From: Chloroflexota bacterium
GTDB lineage: Bacteria; Chloroflexota; Dehalococcoidia; Lucifugimonadales; Lucifugimonadaceae
Direction of reading: 5' to 3'
Length of the DNA stretch: 64,000 nt
NCBI GenBank assembly: GCA_013204555.1
Contig: JABMNO010000048.1
Location: forward strand, 1 to 64,000
The position numbers and the translations under genes are program-made. Numbering within the stretch: position 1 is the stretch's first letter; every line of letters starts with the position of its first letter. This document shows positions 27,196 to 35,136 of the stretch, in pieces. Below the pieces are notes generated by a model. That model had not been told where the DNA came from. It saw only the letters and a list, made by a program, of their open reading frames with translations, and made no database searches.

Positions 27196-27699
27196 GTGCC
27201 TGACCTGAAAAAAATTGATCCACATGTGGCCTCGTTTCTCGCATCTGTCAAGACCAGATTTGAAGTAGTTGAGATCGACCCCGATCTCGCAGATACAGCC
27301 GATTTCTGTCGGGAGTATGACTACCCGTTGGATAAGGCAGCTAACACCCTGATCGTTGCTTCAAAGCGAGGCCCTAAACGTTTCTCTGGCTGCGTGGTGC
27401 TGGCGACAACGCGCCTCGATGTGAACCAACGTGTCCGGAAATTGATGGAGGTTTCGCGCGTCTCATTTGCCAACGCTGATCAGATGATGGAATTGACCGG
27501 CATGAAGGTGGGTGGCGTTACGCCATTTGGCATCCCACAGGACGTGCCGCTTTACGTAGATTCCAGAGTGATGGCATGTGACTGGATAATCCTGGGCAGC
27601 GGCAACAGGGATGCGAAGATCAAGATCGCCCCCACTGTGTTCAATGAGATTCCCAATGCTCAGGTCATTGAAGACTTGGCCATGGAGGTAGAGACCTAG
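27196..27699 (+). CDS. YbaK/ProX-type aminoacyl-tRNA deacylase
   Basis: A 167-residue protein of the YbaK/EbsC editing family, which hydrolyses mischarged aminoacyl-tRNAs. The family pattern is present: a conserved lysine in the AANTLIVASKR segment, RKLMEVSRVSFANADQMMELTGMKVGGVTPFG in the middle and the strand VPLYVDSRVM after it. The start is GTG 27196. The metallophosphoesterase gene starts at the base after its stop codon, so they form an operon. Which tRNA/amino acid pair is edited is not predictable. Confidence 0.85.
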   Translation: MPDLKKIDPHVASFLASVKTRFEVVEIDPDLADTADFCREYDYPLDKAANTLIVASKRGPKRFSGCVVLATTRLDVNQRVRKLMEVSRVSFANADQMMELTGMKVGGVTPFGIPQDVPLYVDSRVMACDWIILGSGNRDAKIKIAPTVFNEIPNAQVIEDLAMEVET

Positions 27700-28767
27700 A
27701 TGGCAGCTTCGGGAAAACAGTTCACGATTTGGGCGTTCAGCGATCCGCATGTTGGCACTGACATCACTTTTGGAAGAACGAGTCTTGCCGACGCGATTGC
27801 ACAGTCAGAGGGCCGCGACCCTCAAAGCCCGGGATTCCACTGGGATATGGCCGTAGACCTTGGAGATGACTCTGGCTCCCAGATACTGCCAAACGACGAT
27901 GAGGGTCGCCTCTGGGTCCAGCAGATTGAATCCCTTCGTGACCATGATCGGGAACAGGTATACAACGTCATCGGTAATCATGACGCCACAAATGCGGATC
28001 CGGACGGAAATTACGATACGCAGTGGTGGCACCGGAAATGGATCGACCCAGCAGGGGAGAGCACAGCCACGTCTGGTGTGGACAACGGGCGTCGCCCATA
28101 TCCTGTTGTTGGGAATTGGGAGCATTACTCGTTTGAAGTAGGAAACTTGAAGTTTCTGATGATGGCTGACCGAAACGACTACCCGCCACCCGTTGGCCGA
28201 GGAGACTTCGGCGGATACCCAGCAGGTTCGATATCCCTGGAGACTTTCGATTGGTTGACGGATCATCTGCGGAATAGCCAGGATCAGATCGCCATATCCG
28301 GCCACCACCACATGGTGAAGAACACCACAGTAGCCTCAGGTAGCTGGGAGGGTGTCGACAACGGCTACCATGGCAGATTCGAGTACGGCGCTCCTATTGG
28401 AGCGTCTTATGTCCACTTTGTAGGGGACGAGCCAGACAGCGGTAAGATCGAATCGTTTCTCGTCGACAATCCAGGGTCGCTAGATATGTGGCTAGGCGCG
28501 CACACCCACACCTTCCCCGATGACCGGTTCGGAGGCAGGTCGCATATCGAACAGGCGTGGGGCGGCACTACTTTCATGAATGTGGCAGCGCTCAGCAAAT
28601 ACCACGGCAAGCGCAACATCCCAATGAGCCGCGTGATTACCCTGACTCACGGTAGCGCTAAAGCCAATATCAAGTGCTACATGCACACATCCGACTACCG
28701 GCCTCAAGGCTGGTACGACAATGCGGAGCGCGAAATCACCCTTAGCAACCCATTTGAGGCCCAATGA
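27700..28767 (+). CDS. Calcineurin-like metallophosphoesterase
   Basis: A 355-residue hydrolase with two-metal-site motifs in order: FSDPHVG (D-x-H) near the N-terminus, DLGDDSG, VIGNHDATN (GNHD), SGHHHMV and finally GAHTHTF (GxxH). This is a complete purple-phosphatase/calcineurin active site. No signal peptide is seen, so it is likely cytoplasmic. The substrate is unknown; candidates include phosphodiesters and phosphomonoesters. The stop overlaps the start of the following SDR gene by four bases (ATGA), indicating translational coupling with an oxidoreductase operon. Confidence 0.87.
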   Translation: MAASGKQFTIWAFSDPHVGTDITFGRTSLADAIAQSEGRDPQSPGFHWDMAVDLGDDSGSQILPNDDEGRLWVQQIESLRDHDREQVYNVIGNHDATNADPDGNYDTQWWHRKWIDPAGESTATSGVDNGRRPYPVVGNWEHYSFEVGNLKFLMMADRNDYPPPVGRGDFGGYPAGSISLETFDWLTDHLRNSQDQIAISGHHHMVKNTTVASGSWEGVDNGYHGRFEYGAPIGASYVHFVGDEPDSGKIESFLVDNPGSLDMWLGAHTHTFPDDRFGGRSHIEQAWGGTTFMNVAALSKYHGKRNIPMSRVITLTHGSAKANIKCYMHTSDYRPQGWYDNAEREITLSNPFEAQ

Positions 28768-29573
28768 ACTCTGAAACACAACCGGCGACGGTCCAACAGC
28801 TACTTGATATGACGGGCCGCGTCGCCATCGTCACCGGCGGCGGCACCCATCTTGGGCGCGCAATGGCCACGTCCATGGCGGAGCTTGGCGCTCAGGTAGT
28901 GGTAGCGAGCCGTCGACAAGAACTCCTGGAGTCCGAGGCCAAAATTCTGCAAGATCGAGGGCTCGCAGTGGAGCCGTACCAGTGCGATGTCACCGATGAA
29001 AATGCGGTCAATCGCATGGTCGATGCCACGGTGGATAAACATGGTCAAATTGACGTTATGGTTTGCAATGCTGGAGGTTCAAAAACCACAAGTTACATCC
29101 CAAACGCAATAATAGAAGAGTTCCGTCAAACCATGGATCTCAACGCCACCAGCACCTACATGTGCGCCCAGGCCGCAGCCCGTCATATGATTCCCGCTCA
29201 TTACGGACGCATCATCACAGTGGCGTCGATTCACGGGTCTCTCACGTCCAATCCGGCATTCTATGAAGGCTTGAATTTCCGACGCTCCGGTCCGCCATAC
29301 CAGGCGGCTAAGGCCGCGATCATCAACCTAACGAGGGCCCTGGCATCAGAGCTCGGCCCCCACGGAATCACAGCGAACTGCATAAGTCCGGGGCAGATAC
29401 CAAGGCCCGGAAACGACCCTGAGATGAATGAGCGGGCACGAAAAGCCAATGCTGTCGGCGTAATCGGCACCGCTGACGATTTGAAGGGTGCGGTTGCTCT
29501 GCTGGCATCGGACGCCGGCAAGTGGATTACCGGACTTAACCTCCTTGTCGATGGTGGCTGGAGTATCTGGTAA
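28764..29573 (+). CDS. Short-chain dehydrogenase/reductase
   Basis: A 269-residue classical SDR enzyme. Residues about 18-40 hold the cofactor motif TGGGTHLGRA; CNAGG follows near residue 95, with the catalytic serine in TVASIHGS and Tyr/Lys in PPYQAAK. It ends in the common LLVDGGWSIW pattern. The arginines after the second strand (VVASRRQE) suggest NADP preference. It probably interconverts an alcohol and a ketone in sugar-acid metabolism. It is translationally coupled to the upstream phosphoesterase and followed after 66 bp by another SDR. Confidence 0.92.
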   Translation: MNSETQPATVQQLLDMTGRVAIVTGGGTHLGRAMATSMAELGAQVVVASRRQELLESEAKILQDRGLAVEPYQCDVTDENAVNRMVDATVDKHGQIDVMVCNAGGSKTTSYIPNAIIEEFRQTMDLNATSTYMCAQAAARHMIPAHYGRIITVASIHGSLTSNPAFYEGLNFRRSGPPYQAAKAAIINLTRALASELGPHGITANCISPGQIPRPGNDPEMNERARKANAVGVIGTADDLKGAVALLASDAGKWITGLNLLVDGGWSIW

Positions 29574-29639
29574 AAACACAGACCACTAATTCATATATAG
29601 ATACAGGCAACCAGAGGAACACAAAAAAGGACAGGTAAG

Positions 29640-30464
29640 TTGGGCGAATTTGAAGGCAAATCTGTAATCGTCACCGGCGGCGCGCTCGGCATGGGCGGGG
29701 ACACCGCTGTTGAGTTTGCTCGCGCCGGAGCGAAAGTAGCCATCGCTGATATCAATGAAGTGGCCGCGGCCGCGACGCTCGAGAAGATGGCGGCCGCTGG
29801 TACCGCAGGGATATTCATCCACGGTGACGTTTCGCAAGCTGCGGCGTGCCGAAGAGTGGTCAGTGAGGCAGCCGGAGCGTTCGGCGGAGTGGACATCCTG
29901 TTCAACAATGTTGGTATTCAGCCACCCGACTCCTACACCAACGTTGAAGGGACCTCTGAAGAGCTGTGGGACCGTATCATCGGCGTAAATCTAAAGAGCC
30001 GGTTCCTGATGGCGAAGTACGTAATTCCTGAGATGCGGAAGCGAGGCGGTGGCGTCATCGTCAATAACGCCTCGGTGCAAGGGCAGCAGTCGATGCCGGG
30101 CGTGCCTGCTTATGCGGCATCCAAGGGTGGTGATCTCTCGTTGACCAGACAGATGTCGCTCGACTACGCAGCGGAGAACATTCGGGTGATGGCGATCTGT
30201 CCCGGGACTATCGACACAGAAATGGTTCGCTCAATTGCCAGAGAAGAAATCGGTAGCCATGATGAGGACGCAGTCGCTGAGCGTGTCGCCCAGTACGGCA
30301 AAGACCATCCACTTGGTCGTGTCGGCACCGGTCTGGATATCGCAAACGCCGTGATGTTCCTCGCCAGTGAGAAGGCATCATTCATGACCGGCTCGTTCAT
30401 CAACGTCGATGGCGGATATATGGCAATGGGGTCATGGGCTTCCGGCGCAGGAGCGGATGCGTAG
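29640..30464 (+). CDS. Short-chain dehydrogenase/reductase
   Basis: A 274-residue SDR enzyme with TGGALGMGGD as the cofactor loop, FNNVGIQ in place of the NAG motif, VNNASVQ with the serine, and PAYAASK with catalytic Tyr and Lys. An Asp at the end of the second strand (IADIN) indicates NAD preference, unlike its upstream neighbour. The start is TTG 29640, preceded by an AGGACAGGTAAG-like ribosome-binding site. The substrate is unknown. The following JAMM peptidase gene starts at its stop codon. Confidence 0.9.
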   Translation: MGEFEGKSVIVTGGALGMGGDTAVEFARAGAKVAIADINEVAAAATLEKMAAAGTAGIFIHGDVSQAAACRRVVSEAAGAFGGVDILFNNVGIQPPDSYTNVEGTSEELWDRIIGVNLKSRFLMAKYVIPEMRKRGGGVIVNNASVQGQQSMPGVPAYAASKGGDLSLTRQMSLDYAAENIRVMAICPGTIDTEMVRSIAREEIGSHDEDAVAERVAQYGKDHPLGRVGTGLDIANAVMFLASEKASFMTGSFINVDGGYMAMGSWASGAGADA

Positions 30465-30955
30465 TGGAAGGCGAACCGCTCACGCCCCTACAGATTCCAC
30501 GCGAGTTACTTCTCGCTGCCTTCTCTGAGGCACGTGCGGCCTTTCCAGAGGAATCCTGTGGCTGGATGGCTGGCCCTGCCGGAGGCGATGGGGTCGACCA
30601 GATAAAACCATGCGAGAACGTCCAGGCGAAGGGTGGTCATCCCACGGTCGCCAGCAGGCCAGCGGACACAGCCTACGTATTCAAAGATGAAGACTTGCTT
30701 GAGCTTGCGCGAAGTATTGACGCCGACCGGCCCGCGAGACTGATATACCACTCACACCCCAACGGAATGGCGTACTTTTCCGAGACCGATCGCACGGTCG
30801 CCACAAGTCCCTGGGGCGATGGTCCGTCGTATCCGGTTCAGCAGCTCGTCGTCGGCATTGACGGCGAGGCCGTTCGGGAAGCCGCCCTATACGCATGGTC
30901 GGATAGTGAAGGTGGGTTCGTGGAGATAGCCCGTTTCGAGGGAGCTCCGATCTAG
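30464..30955 (+). CDS. JAMM/MPN+ metallopeptidase
   Basis: A 163-residue protein with the JAMM zinc-peptidase signature: an early glutamate (E29/E30 in PEESCGW) and H96-S-H98-P-N-G followed by S105-E-T-D108. These are the catalytic Glu and the three zinc ligands. JAMM proteases of bacteria remove ubiquitin-like or sulfur-carrier tails (as in QbsD/Mec+ -like enzymes) or trim C-termini. I find no ubiquitin-like partner next to it. I chose GTG 30464, which overlaps the SDR stop by one base; ATG 30434 lies inside the SDR gene. The substrate protein is unknown. Confidence 0.8.
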   Translation: MEGEPLTPLQIPRELLLAAFSEARAAFPEESCGWMAGPAGGDGVDQIKPCENVQAKGGHPTVASRPADTAYVFKDEDLLELARSIDADRPARLIYHSHPNGMAYFSETDRTVATSPWGDGPSYPVQQLVVGIDGEAVREAALYAWSDSEGGFVEIARFEGAPI

Positions 30956-31007
30956 TCACGATTCACTCACGTTTTCCGGTTACCATGTGCATGAATCGAG
31001 GAATCAA

Positions 31008-32405
31008 GTGGAGTACATCGGCCGGTCGATCCTTGTGACTGTCCGGCGGCCTATCCTTGCGGCTGCCTTGGTTCTGATCGCTCTTGGGTTCATGGGGCAA
31101 TCCATCACGTCGCCCCAACCAGCACGCGCCCAGTCAGGCTCCCGTGAAGTGATCGTTGCCGATGTCGATGGCACCATCGACCCGGTCATGGCCCGGTATC
31201 TCTCCAGAGTTTTCGACGACGCTCAGAGCAATGACGTCGCCCTCGTGATTCTGAGGATCAATACGCCGGGTGGCATGTTGGAGTCGACCCGAGAAATCGT
31301 CGCTGACATCCTGGCGTCAAACGTGCCTGTTGTGACCTTTGTCGGGCCATCCGGAGCACGGGCGGGCAGCGCTGGAACATTCATAACGGTAGCGGGCGGA
31401 CTGGCAGCGATGGCCAATTCCACCAACATCGGGGCCGCATCTCCTGTGGGCGCAGTGGGCGAAGACATAGAAGGCACGCTTGGCCGCAAGGTCACCAACG
31501 ACGCCGCTGCGTTTATTCGCTCCATAGCAGAGCAGCGCGGTAGGAACGCATTCGCACTTGAGAGAACCGTCCGGGTCGCAGCCGCATACTCGGTAGAAGA
31601 GGCCCTGAGTCAAAACATCGTAGATCTGTTCGCACTTGATGTAGATGATTTACTGCGCAAGCTCGATGGCATGTCGATACCCACAGCGTCCGGCTCCGTG
31701 CAGATAAGCACCGGTGACCTCCATGTACGCGAGGTGGGATTCGGGTTCGTAGACAACATCCTGAGTTTCATCTCACAGCCCGACATAGTCTTCCTGCTTT
31801 TCTCGCTCGGAGGATTGGCGCTGGTCGTGGAACTCTGGTCTCCCGGACTGGTAGGGCCGGGAGTAGTTGGCGTAATCCTCCTGCTACTTTCCTTCGCCGG
31901 GCTGGGGCAGTTGCCATTCCACTGGGCGGGGGTAGGCCTTCTCGTACTGGCGATCCTGCTCGTGGTCACAGAAACACAGGTTCCCGGCTTTGGGATATTC
32001 GGTATTGCCGGAGGAGCCTCAATTGTGCTCGGAGGTCTTTTCCTCGTTGGATTTTTTGGAACGCCCGATTTTGGTGACCCGGACTATTCTGTGAGCTTGT
32101 GGCTCTTAGGTGGCGTGGGAGGGGTTACGGGAGCAGTGGCAGTCTGGTTCGGTTGGCAGGTACGACAATCCAGCCTGGCGCCCGCTTACGTGAGTCCAAT
32201 ATCAGCGCAGGCCCTGGTAGGGCAGCATGGCTCGGTAACAGTCGATCTGAGTCCCAAGGGTGAGGTTATGGTGGCCGGGGAGCGCTGGGGCGCCCGAATT
32301 GAGGGCGCACATGAACTGGAGGCAGGTGCCCACGTCGAAGTCAGATCAGTGGACGGACTAACGCTGATCGTGGAATCAGGCAGGGCTGACACGGCGCCAA
32401 TATAG
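31008..32405 (+). CDS. NfeD-family membrane serine protease
   Basis: About 465 residues. An N-terminal signal anchor (about 10-32) is followed by a ClpP-like protease domain with a Ser-Lys dyad: S121 in RAGSAGTFI and K161 in GRKVTNDAAAF. The 40-residue spacing is as in the 1510-N type NfeD protease. Four to five transmembrane helices (about 245-370) and a C-terminal OB-fold NfeD domain (about 395-460) follow. This is the long NfeD type that degrades the C-terminal tails of stomatin-like proteins; the stomatin gene follows 70 bp downstream. GTG 31008 has GAGGAA upstream; GTG 30987 is an alternative. Confidence 0.9.
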   Translation: MEYIGRSILVTVRRPILAAALVLIALGFMGQSITSPQPARAQSGSREVIVADVDGTIDPVMARYLSRVFDDAQSNDVALVILRINTPGGMLESTREIVADILASNVPVVTFVGPSGARAGSAGTFITVAGGLAAMANSTNIGAASPVGAVGEDIEGTLGRKVTNDAAAFIRSIAEQRGRNAFALERTVRVAAAYSVEEALSQNIVDLFALDVDDLLRKLDGMSIPTASGSVQISTGDLHVREVGFGFVDNILSFISQPDIVFLLFSLGGLALVVELWSPGLVGPGVVGVILLLLSFAGLGQLPFHWAGVGLLVLAILLVVTETQVPGFGIFGIAGGASIVLGGLFLVGFFGTPDFGDPDYSVSLWLLGGVGGVTGAVAVWFGWQVRQSSLAPAYVSPISAQALVGQHGSVTVDLSPKGEVMVAGERWGARIEGAHELEAGAHVEVRSVDGLTLIVESGRADTAPI

Positions 32406-32438
32406 TTTGACGAAAAATGTGCGACCATGTGCTGAGTA

Positions 32439-32457
32439 TGCGCGAATAATTCGCGCA
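32439..32457 (+). other. Stem-loop between nfeD and stomatin genes
   Basis: A perfect 8-bp stem (32439-32446 with 32450-32457) with a 3-nt loop lies just before the RBS (AAGGGAG, from 32460) of the stomatin gene. No T-run follows, so it is not a terminator. It may affect mRNA stability or the ratio of the two proteins. Confidence 0.5.
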
Positions 32458-32475
32458 ACAAGGGAGATTTGAAAA

Positions 32476-33321
32476 ATGGCATTGCTCAACTTCATCAGGG
32501 ATTATGAACGGCTCGCCCGTTTCCGTCTCGGAAAATTCGAAGGCATGAAAGGCCCCGGGGTCGTCATTTCGATTCCGATATTGCACCAGATCAGGAAGAT
32601 CGATACCCGAACTCAGATCATTGATATTCCTCGCCAGACCAACATCACGAAAGATAACGCACCGATCGAGATCGATTTTCTCGTTTACATGAGAGTCGAT
32701 ATAAATATGGCGGAAAAAGCGTTGCTCGAGGTCGAGAACTTCAGGGCAGCGGTAGTCGGACTGGCTACGACTACTCTGCGAGCTGTGATTGGTGATATAA
32801 GCCTGGACGACGTTCTTTCTCAGCGAGACCGAATCAACGAGTTGATCAGGCTGCGCCTCGATGGCGAGACAGAGCGGTGGGGCATCAAGGTCACCAACGT
32901 GGAGATACGTGAAATCGACCCGCCGAAAGACATTCAGGATGCGATGAATCGCCAGATGTCGGCCGAGCGAGTCCGTCGCGCTGTCGTTCTTGAAGCTTCC
33001 GGTACGAAGGAAGCGAACATCACAGTGGCGGAAGGTGAGAAACAGGCGGCGATACTTAGAGCCGAGGGTGCGAAGACTGCCGCGATTCTTGAGGCTGAGG
33101 GAGACCAACAGTCCGCAGTGCTGCGGGCTGAAGGATTCAGTGACGCGATGCTGCGCATCAACGGTGTCGCCCAGGATGCCCACTCCAACACCATGGGATT
33201 GCAGTACCTGGAGACACTGAAATCACTTGGCAACAGCCCGGCCTCTAAGTTCATTTTTCCGATGGAATTTACAGGCTTGATCGGCAAAATTACCGGCCTC
33301 GGAAATGATGAAGACGACTAA
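32476..33321 (+). CDS. SPFH/stomatin-family membrane protein
   Basis: A 281-residue SPFH (band 7) protein. The N-terminus lacks a long hydrophobic anchor. The SPFH domain (about 15-190) has the GPGVVISIPILHQIRKID and TKDNAPIEIDFLVYMRVDI segments, and is followed by a long coiled coil (about 180-250) rich in Ala/Glu. This is the classic partner of long NfeD proteases, and the two form scaffolds at membrane microdomains. NfeD cleaves the C-terminal hydrophobic region of stomatins in known cases. Confidence 0.93.
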   Translation: MALLNFIRDYERLARFRLGKFEGMKGPGVVISIPILHQIRKIDTRTQIIDIPRQTNITKDNAPIEIDFLVYMRVDINMAEKALLEVENFRAAVVGLATTTLRAVIGDISLDDVLSQRDRINELIRLRLDGETERWGIKVTNVEIREIDPPKDIQDAMNRQMSAERVRRAVVLEASGTKEANITVAEGEKQAAILRAEGAKTAAILEAEGDQQSAVLRAEGFSDAMLRINGVAQDAHSNTMGLQYLETLKSLGNSPASKFIFPMEFTGLIGKITGLGNDEDD

Positions 33322-34196
33322 ATAGCCGGATTCAGGCTGTAGTAATCGGGTTATTCAAGTCGCCCATGTGAACCTGTAATCGGTTTCTTACACTTATATT
33401 ACAGTCAAAACATAACGCCAATAAATGCGGATCAGTGGAAGCTGGCCTGTCGCCATTTCCATGTCGAATTAATGGCCCGTACTAACGCTCGGTTCTGACC
33501 CTGGTTCGGAGTCGACACCATGGCAATGCATGGGCGTAATCGCGACGGCCCCGATTACCATCAATCTTGCCCGGTGACACCTGATTGGTCTGATCAGGGA
33601 TGTGACTCGGAGTCAGGTCAGGAATCTGAATGACGATCTGATCCCTGGTGTTAACGCGGCTCAATCTGGATCAGATGAAGGTCCTTGCGTATACCTGCGA
33701 CAGGCACCGCAGACTTCCGCCGGAACCAGACGGGATTGCAGTGGTGAACCGAATCATCGAATTCTTCGCTCGCAGCAAAACGCGTTCGCTGAGCATTGGG
33801 GTTGGAGACACCATCCAGAGCAAGGCCAATCCCGGCCACTCGAATCTCAGACTATGACTCGCTCAGGCCGCGTGACCACGATGAAATACGCCGCGGCCGC
33901 TCCTACACGGTACCGGCCGATCCTTCTCGCAAGTGCCACACGGTAACGTAATACGGAAGCGTATGCGCCGCATGTACCGGCGGAAACGCCGTAAACACGG
34001 CGTAACGTAACGCGGCGCATGCGGCTACAATCTTGAATACTCGCCGCGGCACTCTTCCGCCGTGAGTTCTTGGTTCGCCGATTTGTCGCTCTATGTCTAA
34101 CGCACCGTATGCGGGTATTTCATCAACATTGCGGTAGATAGGGGCTTCGCTGCGTTATCGGCGCTCTCCGTTGAATTCCATCGTGGCAGGAGGATT
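33322..34196. other. Long intergenic stretch with structured DNA
   Basis: About 875 bp without a convincing gene. Short frames overlap in several reading frames and none has a clear ribosome-binding site, although one reading at 33648-33857 looks slightly protein-like. The right part holds a nested hairpin (33963-34020), and a GGAGG-like site just before 34197 serves the next gene. A non-coding RNA or decayed gene is possible. Confidence 0.45.
33963..34020. repeat. Nested inverted repeat
   Basis: The outer arms (33963-33971 and 34012-34020) are a perfect 9-bp inverted repeat, atgcgccgc with gcggcgcat. Inside lies a second perfect hairpin, 7 bp (33986-33992 with 33997-34003) around an AAAC tetraloop. 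Together they can fold into a 58-nt cruciform or RNA element. Confidence 0.8.
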
Positions 34197-34868
34197 GTGT
34201 TGGCGAGGCTTGGAGCTTACGAATACCCTGAAATCGGTCTCTTTGAGGCGATCTCTATTGGTAAACGAATCAGTCAGGATTTCGGCGGTTCGATCTCCCG
34301 TGCTCACCTCGCTGAGGTACTGGGAATGAGCGAACGTGGCGGGCGATTCTCGGTCGTACTCGGTGGCCTGAGGATGTGGCGAATTGCTGAAGGTAGGAGC
34401 AATATCCGCGTCACTCAGCTTGGAGTGCGCTCCGCTTCCCCTGTGAGCCCCGAGGAGGCGGTGGAGGTTACAACTGAGCTCGCTCGCAGCGTAGGCCTTT
34501 TCAACCAGTTGCGAACACGACTCGGCACATCCGTTGCAGATCCAGCGGCGCTTAATCTTGTGCTGGAGGAGTTGACGGGCGCACCGCGCGCCGAGATAAC
34601 TCAGCGTATTTCGACGCTTGAGAAGATACTCAGAGAGTTGCCTCCTGGTGTATCTGGCACAGGTTCACGCAATGTGGGCGTCATCGCCTCAACCGTCCAC
34701 GTGCAAGAGTCGAATCCAGCACTAGAGCCACAAGTCACGTCTGAATCGGCAATAACGCGGCTGAAATTAAGCTTCTCAGGCGGCACCGTGGATCTGGAAG
34801 AATCTCCTGAGGCCATTGCGATGGTCATTCAATTGCTGGAGCAGCATCGAAGGCGGACACCGAGCTAG
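34197..34868 (+). CDS. Hypothetical helix-turn-helix protein (DUF5343-like)
   Basis: A 223-residue protein. The N-terminal half (about 10-80) reads as a winged helix with an isoleucine-rich first helix, ISRAHLAEVLGMSERGGRFSVVLGGLRMW, and TQLGVRSA. This resembles the helix-turn-helix domain of DUF5343-type proteins. The C-terminal half has an ITQRISTLEKILREL helix and a final beta-strand segment (RLKLSFSGGTVDLEE) that could be a dimerisation element. Start is GTG 34197 (or TTG 34200) with an AGGAGG site upstream. It is isolated from neighbours by the structured intergenic region. Function is unknown; a regulator is the simplest guess. Confidence 0.6.
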   Translation: MLARLGAYEYPEIGLFEAISIGKRISQDFGGSISRAHLAEVLGMSERGGRFSVVLGGLRMWRIAEGRSNIRVTQLGVRSASPVSPEEAVEVTTELARSVGLFNQLRTRLGTSVADPAALNLVLEELTGAPRAEITQRISTLEKILRELPPGVSGTGSRNVGVIASTVHVQESNPALEPQVTSESAITRLKLSFSGGTVDLEESPEAIAMVIQLLEQHRRRTPS

Positions 34869-34940
34869 GCAGGCACCGGTCGTCGCCGGGTGCGTCCAGC
34901 CCGATGTCGATGGATGTGACGGCTAGTGGACATGTTCGGC

Positions 34941-34960
34941 GCGCATGCCTGGATCCCGGA
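34941..34960. repeat. 20-bp dispersed repeat, copy A
   Basis: An exact 20-bp sequence beginning gcgcatgcct and ending ggatcccgga. The same sequence occurs at 44981-45000. Both copies lie in non-coding DNA 3' of a gene and in the same orientation, which suggests a REP-like family. Confidence 0.8.
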
Positions 34961-35136
34961 GATCTCTCGGAGCCACCGATTCCGGACCGACGCAGCGAAG
35001 CTGGTATTTGGGGGGTGGATGGGATGGTGCGAACTCGCGGGGCTGGTTCTGGGGCGCGCAGATAAGTCTCCATCGATACCGCCTCGGTCAACAATCAATA
35101 TCTAATCCTGGACGCCGGTAGGCGGGATGATGGGTC

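Noticed and set aside
33602-33946. Plus-strand frame of 114 codons and an overlapping frame at 33648-33857
   Set aside because: No ribosome-binding site, no recognisable domain, and two frames compete in the same DNA; treated as non-coding.
33963-34020. CRISPR array
   Set aside because: Only one hairpin unit is present and there are no regularly spaced direct repeats or cas genes in the window.
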